A DNA stretch of 64,000 nt, from the NCBI RefSeq assembly GCF_017742995.1, contig NZ_CP072425.1:1488001-1552000 (forward strand). Direction: 5' to 3'. This DNA comes from Pseudoalteromonas viridis (GTDB lineage Bacteria > Pseudomonadota > Gammaproteobacteria > Enterobacterales > Alteromonadaceae). Below the pieces are notes generated by a model. The model ran no database searches. It was not told the DNA's origin and saw only the letters and a list, made by a program, of their open reading frames with translations. This document shows positions 44,463 through 55,100 of this stretch, one piece after another; position 1 is the first letter of the stretch, and the number at the start of each line of letters is the position of its first letter. The position numbers were made by a program, and so were the translations under genes.

Positions 44463-47400
44463 ATGCAAAATAAAATAGAAGCCGTTTACCCTTTAACCCC
44501 TTTGCAAGAGGGGCTGTTATTTCACACTGTGAGTAACCCGGATGAATCAGCCTATCATGAGCAAGTGTCTTGTACGATTGAAGGCCAGCTAGACGTTGAA
44601 AAATTTAAGTCAGCTTGGCAGTTTTTGTCTGATCGACACTCTGTCCTGCGATCAGTTTTTGCTTGGAAAAAAAGTGAAAACCCGGTACAGGCTGTGGCAC
44701 GGGAGATGGAAATTGAGTTTAACGTACTGACGGTCCCACAAGAGAGCACTCCAGAGTCGTACTGGCAACAGGTGCTCGCGGATGATATGGACAGAGGCTT
44801 TGAGTTGAGTAAAGCGCCGTTGACGCGTTTTTTCTTACTGCAAGTGGACCAGCAATCGTGGAAGTTTTTGTGGAGCCACCATCATATCCTGTTAGATGGG
44901 TGGAGCTTTGGCATCTTGATGCGAGAGTTTTTAGAGAGTTATGAGCATCTTTGTGTTAAAGGGCAGCTACCTGAGCTTAAACCGGCACTGCAATTTAAAG
45001 AGTTTGTGCATCACTTATCCCGTCAAAATGTGAACGACAGCCAGGCTTACTGGCAGCGACAGCTGCAAGGCTTCGCCACGCCCAGTCATTTATCAATTGA
45101 TAAGGGGGTGGGTATTGAGGAAGGCGGTGAAGAAGAGTATACGCTAGACACCCTAGTCAATAAGGCGGCTTCTGCAAAACTACATGCCTGGTCAAAACAA
45201 TCTGGGGTTACATTGAGCACCATTGTGCACGCTGCTTGGGCCAAAATCCTTGCCAGTTACTGCTGTAGCCAGGACGTTTTGTTTGGTTCAACCATTGCTG
45301 GGCGCCCTCCTGAGATCAGTGGCATCGATGAAATGGTTGGTATTTGTATCAATACTATTCCGTTTCGAGTTCAGATTCCGGAGCAAGGAACGGTGTCTCA
45401 CTGGTTAACCGCGTTACATCAGCAGGCCCTGGATAACCAGATGAATCAACGATTCTCTCTCAGCGATTTACATGGGTACACAGACTTAAGTGCCAGTCAG
45501 CCTTTATTTGAGTCCATACTCAGTGTGCAAAACTACCCACTCGATGATGGCATGGAGGCAACGTGGGGGGGGATTCAAATGAAAGACTTCTTGTGGAAAG
45601 GCCCCACCAATTACCCACTCACTGTGCGCGCGTTTCCAAATGAAGAAATAATGCTGGTGATCAGTTATTACAAAAAGCGATTTGAGACTGAACGCGCAGA
45701 AGCGTTACTGGCACAGCTCAAAGGAGTGATTGAGCAAATAGCCGAACATCTAGAGTCGCCGGTGAGTGCGTTGCAGGTTATCCATGGACAGGAAGCACAG
45801 ACCATGTTGTTTGACTGGAATGAGTCAGGGATTGAATTTCCAGAGCAATATTGTTTGCATCAGCTGTTTGAGCAGCACGCAGCAAAAACACCTGAGAAGC
45901 TGGCATTGATTGCAGGAGATGGCTCACTCAGTTATGCCCAATTAGATCAACAGGCAAACCAGCTTGCGCACTACCTCCAGTCACAGGGAGTGAAACTGGG
46001 CGACAAGGTCGGTATCTGCGTTTCTCGCTCTACATTATCGGTTACAGCCATGCTGGCTATATTAAAAGCGGGCGCCTGTTATGTGCCTCTTGACCCCGCC
46101 TATCCTGAAGAAAGATTGCAATACATGCTGCAAGACTCGGGCGTTAATGTCATTTTGCTGGGTGGGCGCGGTAGTCAAATCAACATCCACTGGGGCATTA
46201 AAACCGTTGTGTTGGAGCAAGGGGAATGGCGCGCTCAATCGTCGCAAGCCTTGGATATTGAAGTCGATCCTGAGCTGCTATGTTACATGATCTACACATC
46301 GGGATCTTCAGGCCAACCTAAAGGGGTGATGCTTAACCACCGCGGGCGGGTAAACAATATTTTTGATTATATTCGCCGCTACAATATGGGTCCTTCCGAT
46401 CGCTTAATGAGCGTGTCATCGCTGAGTTTTGATATCTCGGTGGCTAACTTATTCGGCATGTTGATGTCGGGTGGTACTTTGGTCTACCCCAAGTACGAGT
46501 TAGAAAAAGATGTGTCACACTGGCTGGACGTGATGCTAGAGCACAAAACGACTATCTGGCACTCTGCACCGGCACTGATGGAAATGATCTTAGACAATGA
46601 AAAGGATCGCTTGAGCGCTGTACCACTGCGGCTGGGGATCTTTGGTGGGGACTGGATCAGTACTACTTTACCAGACAGGCTGCGGGCCGTTATTCCCGCC
46701 TTGCACTTTGTCAGTGCTGGTGGCGCAACAGAGTTGTCCATTGATTCTGTGATTTATGATGTTCATCACACAGATCCGGATTGGATAAGTATTCCTTATG
46801 GCAAAGTCATGGACAATCAGTCTGTTTATATTCTTGATGAGAACTTGGATGCGGTGCCAATCGGGGTGCCTGGTGAGCTGCACCTGGGGGGCATTGGGAT
46901 GGCCGCAGGTTACTTTGACCGACCGGGGTTAACGGCTGAAAAGTATGTGCCGAACCCATATGCACGGGTGCCGGGCGAGCGCTTATATAAAACAGGAGAT
47001 CTCGCTAAATATCATGATGATGGCACTGTTGAGTTGCTTGGCCGGATAGACTTTCAGGTAAAAATCCGTGGCCTCCGGGTGGAGCTGGGAGAAATCGAAA
47101 GCACGCTGAAACAACACGCTTATGTGCAAGATGCAGTTGCTTGGGTGCAAAGAGACGAAAAAGCGGATGCCACTCTGGTCGCATATGTTGTGCTAAACCA
47201 GACAGACATGCCAGATTTGCGTGGCTGGTTAATGGACAAGCTGCCTGAGCATATGGTGCCGCTAATCATTGCGCCTTTAGCAGAGATCCCGTTAACGCCT
47301 AACGGTAAAACAGACCGAAGGGCGTTACCTAAATTAGAATTGGTGATCCAAGATGAAGCGATTGCGGCACAAAGTGATGTTGAACAGCAAATCATCAATC

Positions 47401-48362
47401 ACTGGGCTGAATTACTGGGTCTGGAGGCCCACAAAATAGGCCGGCAGCACAACTTTTTTGATATCGGTGGTAATTCACTCAAAGCGCTGAAAGGTGCAAA
47501 TATTCCTGGCTTAAAATGCTCCGTTGCAGATCTTTATCGCTATAGTAGCGTGCAGGATTTGGCTACGCATATTGAACGGGGGGAGGTGAAAGATCTTTAC
47601 TGGGTTGAATTAACTCAGAATAAATCTACTGATTTACCTGTGCTTTTATGTGTTCCCTATGGGGGTGGCCATGCTGGCGTTTATCAACGGTTGGCCGAGG
47701 TGCTCGAAGGGCATGTAAGATTGCTTTCACTCTCATTACCGGGACATGAAAACCATGATAGCCGCCCGCTTATGCAGGCAAGAGAGATAGTTGCTGGAGC
47801 GGTCACTGAGCTCAAAGAAAACTACCCGACTACCAACTTATTTGTATATGGTCATTGTGGTGGGGTTGCCACAGCACTTGAGCTGGCAACACAGTTAGAG
47901 CTGCAGGCGTTCGGGTTGCAACATGTTTGGATGGCTGCATCGTATCCACTGCCTGCGACTCAGATTGCCCAAGATCCTTTCGTTGATATGAGCGACTTAC
48001 AACTGGCAATGGAATTTGCGGCGCTGGGCGCATTTGAACAAATGGATGACAAGGCCCTGATCCGTATTGGTCGTTTACTGAGGCATGACGGGAGTGTTGC
48101 CAGAAACTATTTCCTGGAGCGCTACCGTAACCAATCCTCCAAGCTGGCAGCGCCGCTGACGTGCCTGATTGGGGCGGATGATCCCCTGACTCTGGACTAT
48201 GAAGAAAAATATCTGAATTGGCAGAGTTTTGCGCACTCAGTGTCACTGGCAGTTGTACCGGGCGGTCACTACTTTAATGCCGAGTCTGCGGAGCAACTGG
48301 CGGCGAGTGTGTTGCCAGTATTGGGCAGTATTGAGCAAAGTTCTGGGGGCACTTGTGTCTAA
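44463..48362 (+). CDS. Nonribosomal peptide synthetase, C-A-T-TE with cysteine-type thioesterase
   Basis: About 1299 residues, termination module. C domain with SHHHILLDGWS (about 139). A domain with YTSGSSGQPKG (about 610), whose pocket reads roughly D-I-A-H-I-G-A-I-D-K, a code I do not recognise. Its SAGGATE and GDWISTTLPD phrases resemble the A-domain subgroup often found for Cys in PKS hybrids. T domain GGNSLKALK (about 1002), about four residues shorter than usual after the Ser. TE with nucleophile elbow GHCGG (Cys about 1130), acidic residue in GADDPL and His in GGHYF (about 1268). A cysteine TE nucleophile is rare; it is known in obafluorin beta-lactone and sulfazecin beta-lactam synthetases. 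The ATG at 44463 is 6 nt from AAGGA. Confidence 0.94.
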   Translation: MQNKIEAVYPLTPLQEGLLFHTVSNPDESAYHEQVSCTIEGQLDVEKFKSAWQFLSDRHSVLRSVFAWKKSENPVQAVAREMEIEFNVLTVPQESTPESYWQQVLADDMDRGFELSKAPLTRFFLLQVDQQSWKFLWSHHHILLDGWSFGILMREFLESYEHLCVKGQLPELKPALQFKEFVHHLSRQNVNDSQAYWQRQLQGFATPSHLSIDKGVGIEEGGEEEYTLDTLVNKAASAKLHAWSKQSGVTLSTIVHAAWAKILASYCCSQDVLFGSTIAGRPPEISGIDEMVGICINTIPFRVQIPEQGTVSHWLTALHQQALDNQMNQRFSLSDLHGYTDLSASQPLFESILSVQNYPLDDGMEATWGGIQMKDFLWKGPTNYPLTVRAFPNEEIMLVISYYKKRFETERAEALLAQLKGVIEQIAEHLESPVSALQVIHGQEAQTMLFDWNESGIEFPEQYCLHQLFEQHAAKTPEKLALIAGDGSLSYAQLDQQANQLAHYLQSQGVKLGDKVGICVSRSTLSVTAMLAILKAGACYVPLDPAYPEERLQYMLQDSGVNVILLGGRGSQINIHWGIKTVVLEQGEWRAQSSQALDIEVDPELLCYMIYTSGSSGQPKGVMLNHRGRVNNIFDYIRRYNMGPSDRLMSVSSLSFDISVANLFGMLMSGGTLVYPKYELEKDVSHWLDVMLEHKTTIWHSAPALMEMILDNEKDRLSAVPLRLGIFGGDWISTTLPDRLRAVIPALHFVSAGGATELSIDSVIYDVHHTDPDWISIPYGKVMDNQSVYILDENLDAVPIGVPGELHLGGIGMAAGYFDRPGLTAEKYVPNPYARVPGERLYKTGDLAKYHDDGTVELLGRIDFQVKIRGLRVELGEIESTLKQHAYVQDAVAWVQRDEKADATLVAYVVLNQTDMPDLRGWLMDKLPEHMVPLIIAPLAEIPLTPNGKTDRRALPKLELVIQDEAIAAQSDVEQQIINHWAELLGLEAHKIGRQHNFFDIGGNSLKALKGANIPGLKCSVADLYRYSSVQDLATHIERGEVKDLYWVELTQNKSTDLPVLLCVPYGGGHAGVYQRLAEVLEGHVRLLSLSLPGHENHDSRPLMQAREIVAGAVTELKENYPTTNLFVYGHCGGVATALELATQLELQAFGLQHVWMAASYPLPATQIAQDPFVDMSDLQLAMEFAALGAFEQMDDKALIRIGRLLRHDGSVARNYFLERYRNQSSKLAAPLTCLIGADDPLTLDYEEKYLNWQSFAHSVSLAVVPGGHYFNAESAEQLAASVLPVLGSIEQSSGGTCV

Positions 48363-49158
48363 AGTAGTCAGGATTGGCGTTATCAACTTGATGCCGGAGG
48401 CGGAAAAATACCCTCCGGTATTACAACAGGTTTTTCCAGATTATGTTGAGCTTATCTGGATCCGTCTGAAAGGACATCCTTACAGAAGCAGCGATCAGGA
48501 TTATCTCAATAGAACACACCTGTATTTTGAACCTGCAATGTTGGCAAACTTAGACGGTATTATCGTGACTGGCGCCCCGTTAGATGACAAACCCTTTGAG
48601 GTTTGTCACTACTGGGACGAGCTACGCACTATTGTTGAGGCAAGTGCGGCTCAGGTTGGCTCTGTGATGGGGATATGTTGGGGCGCAATGGCCGTAGGTA
48701 AGATCCTCTATGATCTTGATACGGCCATTTTGGGGCAGAAACTATATGGTATTTATGGCATGCGCTCACTGGTCCCTAATCACCCGCTTCATAAGACCTG
48801 TGATGAACTGATCTTCTATCCGCAAAGTCGTTTCGCGGCGATTGATATGGTGCAGCTACGCGCACTGGAGCAACAAGGTCACATCACGTTATTGGATCAT
48901 CACCCTAAAGTGGGGGCTAGCTTGATCTGTTCGAATGACCAGCGAGTTGTGTTACAGCAGGGGCACCCGGAATACCCCACTGAGCGCCTTCGTCAGGAGT
49001 ATATGCGCCACAGAGAAAAGCAGGGTGGAGATTATCCGCAACCTTTCAACTATGACTTAATTGAACCATTAAATTGTTGGCAATTAAACGGAAAGGCCTT
49101 TTTTACTGCTTGGGCAGGTATTTGTAAAAAGAATAAGGAAAGTCGCGAATATGAATAA
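48355..49158 (+). CDS. Homoserine O-acyltransferase (MetA)-like protein
   Basis: About 267 residues of the MetA/HTS (glutamine-amidotransferase-like) fold. VINLMPEAEKY start, LDGIIVTGAPLDDKPFE, YWDEL, nucleophile Cys in MGICWGAMA (about 108), SRFAAID, and QQGHPEYPTERL with catalytic His and Glu (about 204 and 206). Homologues transfer succinyl or acetyl to the homoserine hydroxyl. Here it is shorter than E. coli MetA (309) and is embedded in the cluster: it starts at a GTG 8 bp inside the NRPS gene and ends 8 bp inside the next gene. It may O-acylate a hydroxy amino acid to make it a leaving group, or offload a product; unproven. A frame extension to 48229 lies wholly inside the TE and is rejected. 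Confidence 0.85.
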   Translation: MSKVVRIGVINLMPEAEKYPPVLQQVFPDYVELIWIRLKGHPYRSSDQDYLNRTHLYFEPAMLANLDGIIVTGAPLDDKPFEVCHYWDELRTIVEASAAQVGSVMGICWGAMAVGKILYDLDTAILGQKLYGIYGMRSLVPNHPLHKTCDELIFYPQSRFAAIDMVQLRALEQQGHITLLDHHPKVGASLICSNDQRVVLQQGHPEYPTERLRQEYMRHREKQGGDYPQPFNYDLIEPLNCWQLNGKAFFTAWAGICKKNKESREYE

Positions 49159-52100
49159 CCAGGTATTTTCTGACTCGATCTTTTCCGCGCTGGCTGCTTG
49201 TCAGGTGGAGTTTGTCGAAGGTGAGCAGCGTTGCAGTGCGCAGCAGCTTCTTGAGCGGATCTCAATTCAAAAAAATAACACTGAATACGCCGCAGAGTCG
49301 TTCAAAGTCGTCACTGCTCATTCCGTTTTGGACATGTTGTGTGGTGTACTGGCGACCTTACGGGCCGGTGCGACTCCTGTGGCATTTTGGCAAGAAGATT
49401 TGCGAGCATTCGAAGTACAATCACTGTTAGCACATCACCCTGTACATGACGCGACTGAAGCGGTGCCATTGTTGCTCAGTTTAGTCAGTATGGATGAAGA
49501 TGAAGTCGAACTGATTGGGCATCATGCACGGAGCTTAAAGCCAGTAATGCAATGGCTTGAGCAGCGCAGTCTTGGTGAACGCATTACACTGGTTGTTGAG
49601 CATCGCATAGATCTGCTACTGGCACTGGTGATGCACGTATGCCAAAGTGCATCTGCACACACCATTATATTGAGTCGTGATAATAGTGCGACCCAACAGG
49701 CCGATAGTGCTATATATCCAGCGGCCAGTGTTACGAAACCTGCAGCAAGCCAGCACTTTGTCTGGGGCTTAGGAAGTGAGGTAGATACAGCTAGCAGCGT
49801 TTTGTTAGGTGATTTTTATACAGGCGCCGTCTGTGATGTACAATCCTGCGCCGCGGAGCAGTTTACATCCTCCTTTTGTCTCGGTAAGCACCATGCCATT
49901 TTGGATGCACAATATCGGCCGTTAAAAAACGGCCAATGGGGAACCTTAGTGCATCGAGGGGAGAGTGCGCCTCATCGTATTCACCTCAGCCCACTCAAGC
50001 TGTCGGTGAACACACACGCTGTTTGGTCGTTAAATACGCGGATGCGGCAGCAAAAGCATGACAGCCGGATCATCAATCATCCTTCGGCATTACTGCGTTA
50101 CCGCGGGATGTGCATGACTCAAAGTGAGCTCAATGCCCGTTGTTTCGATACCTTTGGAACTGAGTGTTTCGGTTTGAGCACGGCCAGCAATCCGCAACAG
50201 GTGGTGGTGCTTAGCAAGGCAAGGGCACAAGATATTTCATTGCCTTGGTCAAATTGTATACCACAAGTGATCCGTTACCTGGGTAAATTCAAAGACGCAT
50301 CTGGGCAATACTTAACCAAACAGTTGGCAGAAAAGACTTGGCCTACCCAAGCTTATCTGGAAGCCCAGCAGGTGCAACTGTCCACTCAGTACGCCCAGGA
50401 TGTAAAGCTGGATTTCACAAAGCGTGCTCCTTTGCCGATCGCTAAAAAGTATACGTCAGGTTCGTCATCTGTTGTCTCTGAGCAAAGTGCTTTGTTAGAA
50501 GGGCCAACTCTTGACGTGACCCACGAGACTTTGGTCGATGCATTACTTAATGCCTGCGAAATTGGTCATGGTATTGCTGTTATACGGGATGCACAGACGC
50601 GATTGCATGTTAGCTACCAGCAACTGTTAGACAGAGCAAAGGTGTTGCTAAACAACTTCCGCTCTCAAAAAGTGACAGAGAATGATGAAGTTATAATACT
50701 CGGCAATAACGAATTGGACTACTTTGCCGGGATCTGGGCTTGTTTTCTGGGTGGGTTTATTGCGGTTCCGTTATTGGTCAAGTCAGAGAAAGAAAAGCAA
50801 TCCAATGAGCTGGCACATTTATTAGGTCAAGAAGGGATGCTGTCGCGCCCATGGCTGTTTGTCAGCCAGAGCGATAGCACACAGCTATTGGAGCGTTTGC
50901 CGCATGAGTCTCGCCTGCTAGGCATTTTGAGCGTCGAAAGCGCGGAGGCGAGCGAGCATTTTACGCCTCAACCAAGTTGTTTGTTATTGATGACATCGGG
51001 CAGCTCTGGCAAACCAAAAGGCGTGGTGCTGAGTCACCGTAACCTAACCTCAATGGCTGCGGCTATTGCGCGCGAGTTCGATTACGACAGCGATGAAATA
51101 TCTCTGAACTGGCTGGCAACAGATCATGTTGGCGGGCTGGTGCAATTTCACCTCAGGGATGTTTGCTTGGGTTGTCGCCAAATTCATATAGACACAGAAC
51201 ATATTCTTGCAGAGCCATTGCGTTGGTTTGATTATATTGATGAATTTCGCGCCAGTGTGACCTGGGCACCCAATTTCTCTTTAACGCTCATAAACAGTCG
51301 GGTTGAGCAACTGAAAGAAAAGTCCTGGGACTTGCGTTGTGTGAAAGCCATTATGAATGGTGGTGAGGCAATCAGTTTCACCACAAACCAGGCTTTCCTG
51401 AAAAACATGGCTATGTTTGGCTTAGGGGGTCATGTGATCAGGCCATGCTTTGGCATGTCCGAAACAACTTCCTGCATCATCTCATCGGATAACTTTATAC
51501 TCGGTGATACTGCCTGCTTGCATTGGGTAAAAGAGCCTACACTGTCGGCCCCCGCCGAAATTTGTTTGACTGGCATCGGCAGCGAATTCATTGACGTAGG
51601 TGTGCCAACTGCGGGCGTCTCCGTGCGTGTGGTGAACGAATGCAATGAGTTGCTGCACGAAGGCATGGTTGGTCGAATTCAGGTTACGGGTCCCCAAATC
51701 ATGCCGGGCTATCATAATAACGACAAAGCAAACCAGGAAACATTCTGTGAAGATGGTTGGCTGGATATGGGGGATCTCGGTTTTATTACTGACGGTCGTC
51801 TGGTTGTCGTTGGCCGAGAAAAAGAAGTCATTATTGTGAATGGCCTGAATTACGCGTGCCAGGAAATAGAACAGGCGGTCGAAGTCGTATTTGGGGCAAA
51901 GGTAGGCAGTATCGCTGCCGTGTCGATCCGAGAAAACAGTCAAGATACCGATATGCTGGCTATTGTGATGTGTCCGGACGACACAGCCAGCATTGATAAC
52001 ACAACACTGGCAGACAGCATTCAGACTAAAGTGGCACAGAAAATCGGGCTACCTATCGGCAAGCTTTACTTTGTGCCGGAAGAGTTGCTGCCGCGTACAG

Positions 52101-55100
52101 CGATTGGCAAATTGAAGCGCAAGCAAATTGCAACACAGATCAGCCAAGGAGCGTTTGACGAGTACGCCGTTCTGGGCAAAGCTGACTCTCACTTAGCCGA
52201 CAATGAAATTGACCATTGGTTTTACCGGCAAAGTTTTGTCGCGCGGGCGATATCTGGCTTATGTACACGTGCAAGCAACGTCAATGTGATCGAGCTTGAT
52301 TTAGACGAGCAGCATGGTCACCTGATAATACCGAGTCTGGTGCAAGGAAAAGAATCTGACCCCGTCGTTGTGAAGTTAGATTGTACGGCTTTGGGCGATG
52401 GTTTTGCACGTATGCTGGTGTTGGAAAAAGTCATCCAGAGCCTGCTGAGAACAACAACGAATAACCTTGTTCTGGCTGTGTTGTGCCAGGAAAACTGCGC
52501 CGATATCGGTTTGTTTGTTGGTCTGATCAGAACAATGAAGGCGGAAACATCAAGGTCAATAAAGCTTGCTGAAATCTACGGAGACTACCCCTCTGACAAG
52601 GTGTTAAATCTGGAAAGTGTGGGGGGCTGTGAAGATGACTGGGTAATGTATCGAGATGGTGTACGCCATGTGTCGGTAGTTGAAGAAGCTGATATATCCA
52701 TTCCGGCCAACAAAGAGTGTGCGACTATCGCAGGGCAGGATGTCATTGTGGTGGGTGGACTGGGAGGAGTAGGTAGTCACATCAGTGCATATTTACTCGA
52801 AGAATTGGGTTGTAGGCTATTGGTTGTCGGTCGCAGCGATCTGCAAACGGATACCGAGAAAGCACGCAATTTGAAGTTGTTAAAGCAGCTGGGAGACGTT
52901 GAGTACGTGAGTGTGGATTGCAGCAATGCGGATCAAGTTGCCAGCTCGTTCCACAAGTTTTCACAGCAGGCTCAATTTAACGCGCAATATGTAATCAATC
53001 TGGCCGGGGAAGGTGACGTCACTGCACAAGTGAATGCGTTTATCGAGGGCGTATCGCAAAGTAAGTTCGTTGCAGCTGCACACAGGCGCTACAACGTATT
53101 CAGTACGTTACTCAGTTGGGCGCAATCGAGCAATGCAACCCTCATTAACTTCTCATCAGTGAACGGCTTGTTTGGTGGTGCCGGTTTCAGGCATTATTCT
53201 GCTGTTTGTGCATACCAAAGTTACCTTGCGACAAAACAGGATGCGTTGAGATCGTTTGACTGGAGCATGTGGCAAAATTTAGGGATGGCGCAAGGTGTTA
53301 ATGGCACTGTAGTTGATGCCAGTAAAAAGCTGGGATTCCAGACTATAGACCTGGAAAGAGGCATTGCCAGCTTCCGTATGGTCTTACAAAGCGCTCTGCC
53401 TCAAGTATTTATTGGCTTAGATCCGGCTGGCGACATGGTTGCGCCGCAGCTGAAAAATGCACAGCATGGCTACCGTATACAGTGCAAGCATAGTGGGCAG
53501 GCGACCAGTGACGAATGGTTAAAGTTTATTGCACAGGACGATGCCCAAAGTACATTGACGGCACCTGAAACGGAGTCAGAAGCTGTACTGTACGAGATAT
53601 GGCAAGGGTTGTTAAAGCATCGTGATTTCGGTACTCAGTGTAGCTTCTTTGCACTGGGTGGTGACTCAATTATGACGGTACAGATGGTGTCTTTGGCGGC
53701 ACGTCATAATTTGGCCATTTCTGCGAGTGATGTATTTGAACTCAAGTCGATCAAAGCAATTGCCCGAGTCGCAAGCGCAAAGAGCCAGGAGCAGCTTCCT
53801 GCGATTGATTTATCTCAGGCATATGAAGTGACACCTATCCAGCGTTGGTATCTTAATTCCGGGTCGAGTAACCTCAACTGGTTCAACATGAGTTTGATCT
53901 TTAAGTTGCCGGATAAAAAGCCTGAACAGTATTACACCAATCAACTGTTACCTGCACTGACTAAGGCCCATCCAGCATTGCGCATGGGGTATGAGCAACA
54001 ATTGGGGCGCTGGATGCAGCGTCTGTTGCCGCATGAGCAAGCTTGTCACTTTTTGGCTGGCGAGTACGAGGATAGTCAGCAATGGCGTGAGCAGCTTGAA
54101 TCTCAACTCAATATAGAGACAGGGCCCGTATTGATTGGTGCGCTGAATACGCTGCCATCAGGGCACCAGGAGCTGATTATGGTCGCGCATCATCTCAATA
54201 TAGATGGGGTGTCCTGGCGTATTCTGGAAGATGATCTGAATGTGATTTTTGAGCATGATGATATTGAAGCTGTATACCCACAGATAGCGGAAACAATCAA
54301 TTACCTTGACTGGACTCACTATATGAGTACCTATGCAGAGCGCTTAATTGAGCAATCTGGTGCGGCTTACAGTAATGGCCAAAAGCTGTTCGACGTGCCA
54401 GTCAGCCATGAAGCACAATCCGCTATTCTCGATGAAGTCACTGTGCTTCCCGATTTATCGCAGCGCTCAGGTGACCTTGGACTGGAGACTCTGTTGGTAT
54501 CAAGTGTGTTGCTGGCACTGCGAGACTTTACACAGCAGGATCACATTTCTATTGATTTAGAAGGCCATGGCCGTCTTGAACGAGGAAACACACTGGATCT
54601 GTCTAAAACCATTGGCTGGTTCACAACACTTACGCCAATGGAAGTCGAATTTACACAACATGCAGGTATCGATCGGGCATTGTCGATTGTTGATGCTCAG
54701 TTAAAGCGCAGTAAAGACACTGGACTGGGTAAGTCATTGAGTCGTGGCGGGTTTGAGAGCTTGTCCCAGGTTAGCTTCAACTACTTGGGGCAATTCAGTG
54801 CTGGCGATGCACTGCAAAGACCTGTGCAGGGCGGATTCGATTCTATGATGGCTTCTATGTCGCCTGATACAGTCAGACCGTATATCATCGATGTAGCGGG
54901 GATCTGTCTAGCCGATGAGTTGCATTTGGGCGTGAAGTACGATGCTCAAGCGTTTACCCAAAGCCAGATCCAATCTTTGCTCAGTGGCATAGTGTCCCAT
55001 TTAAATCAGGCTATGCGGTTTGTACTGGATGGTGGCAATGTGACTGAGATTGACATTGCATTAAATGATATCTCTGAGTTGGATGATATTTTGTCTGAAC

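Noticed and set aside
48229..48354. N-terminal extension of the MetA-like gene
   Set aside because: It lies wholly within the thioesterase domain in another frame and does not resemble MetA; the GTG at 48355 aligns with the family.
43116..48362. Obafluorin- or sulfazecin-type cluster
   Set aside because: Only the Cys-TE and an SHMT-fold enzyme recall obafluorin; the rest of the genes differ and the SHMT-like active site is not the same, so no product name is claimed.
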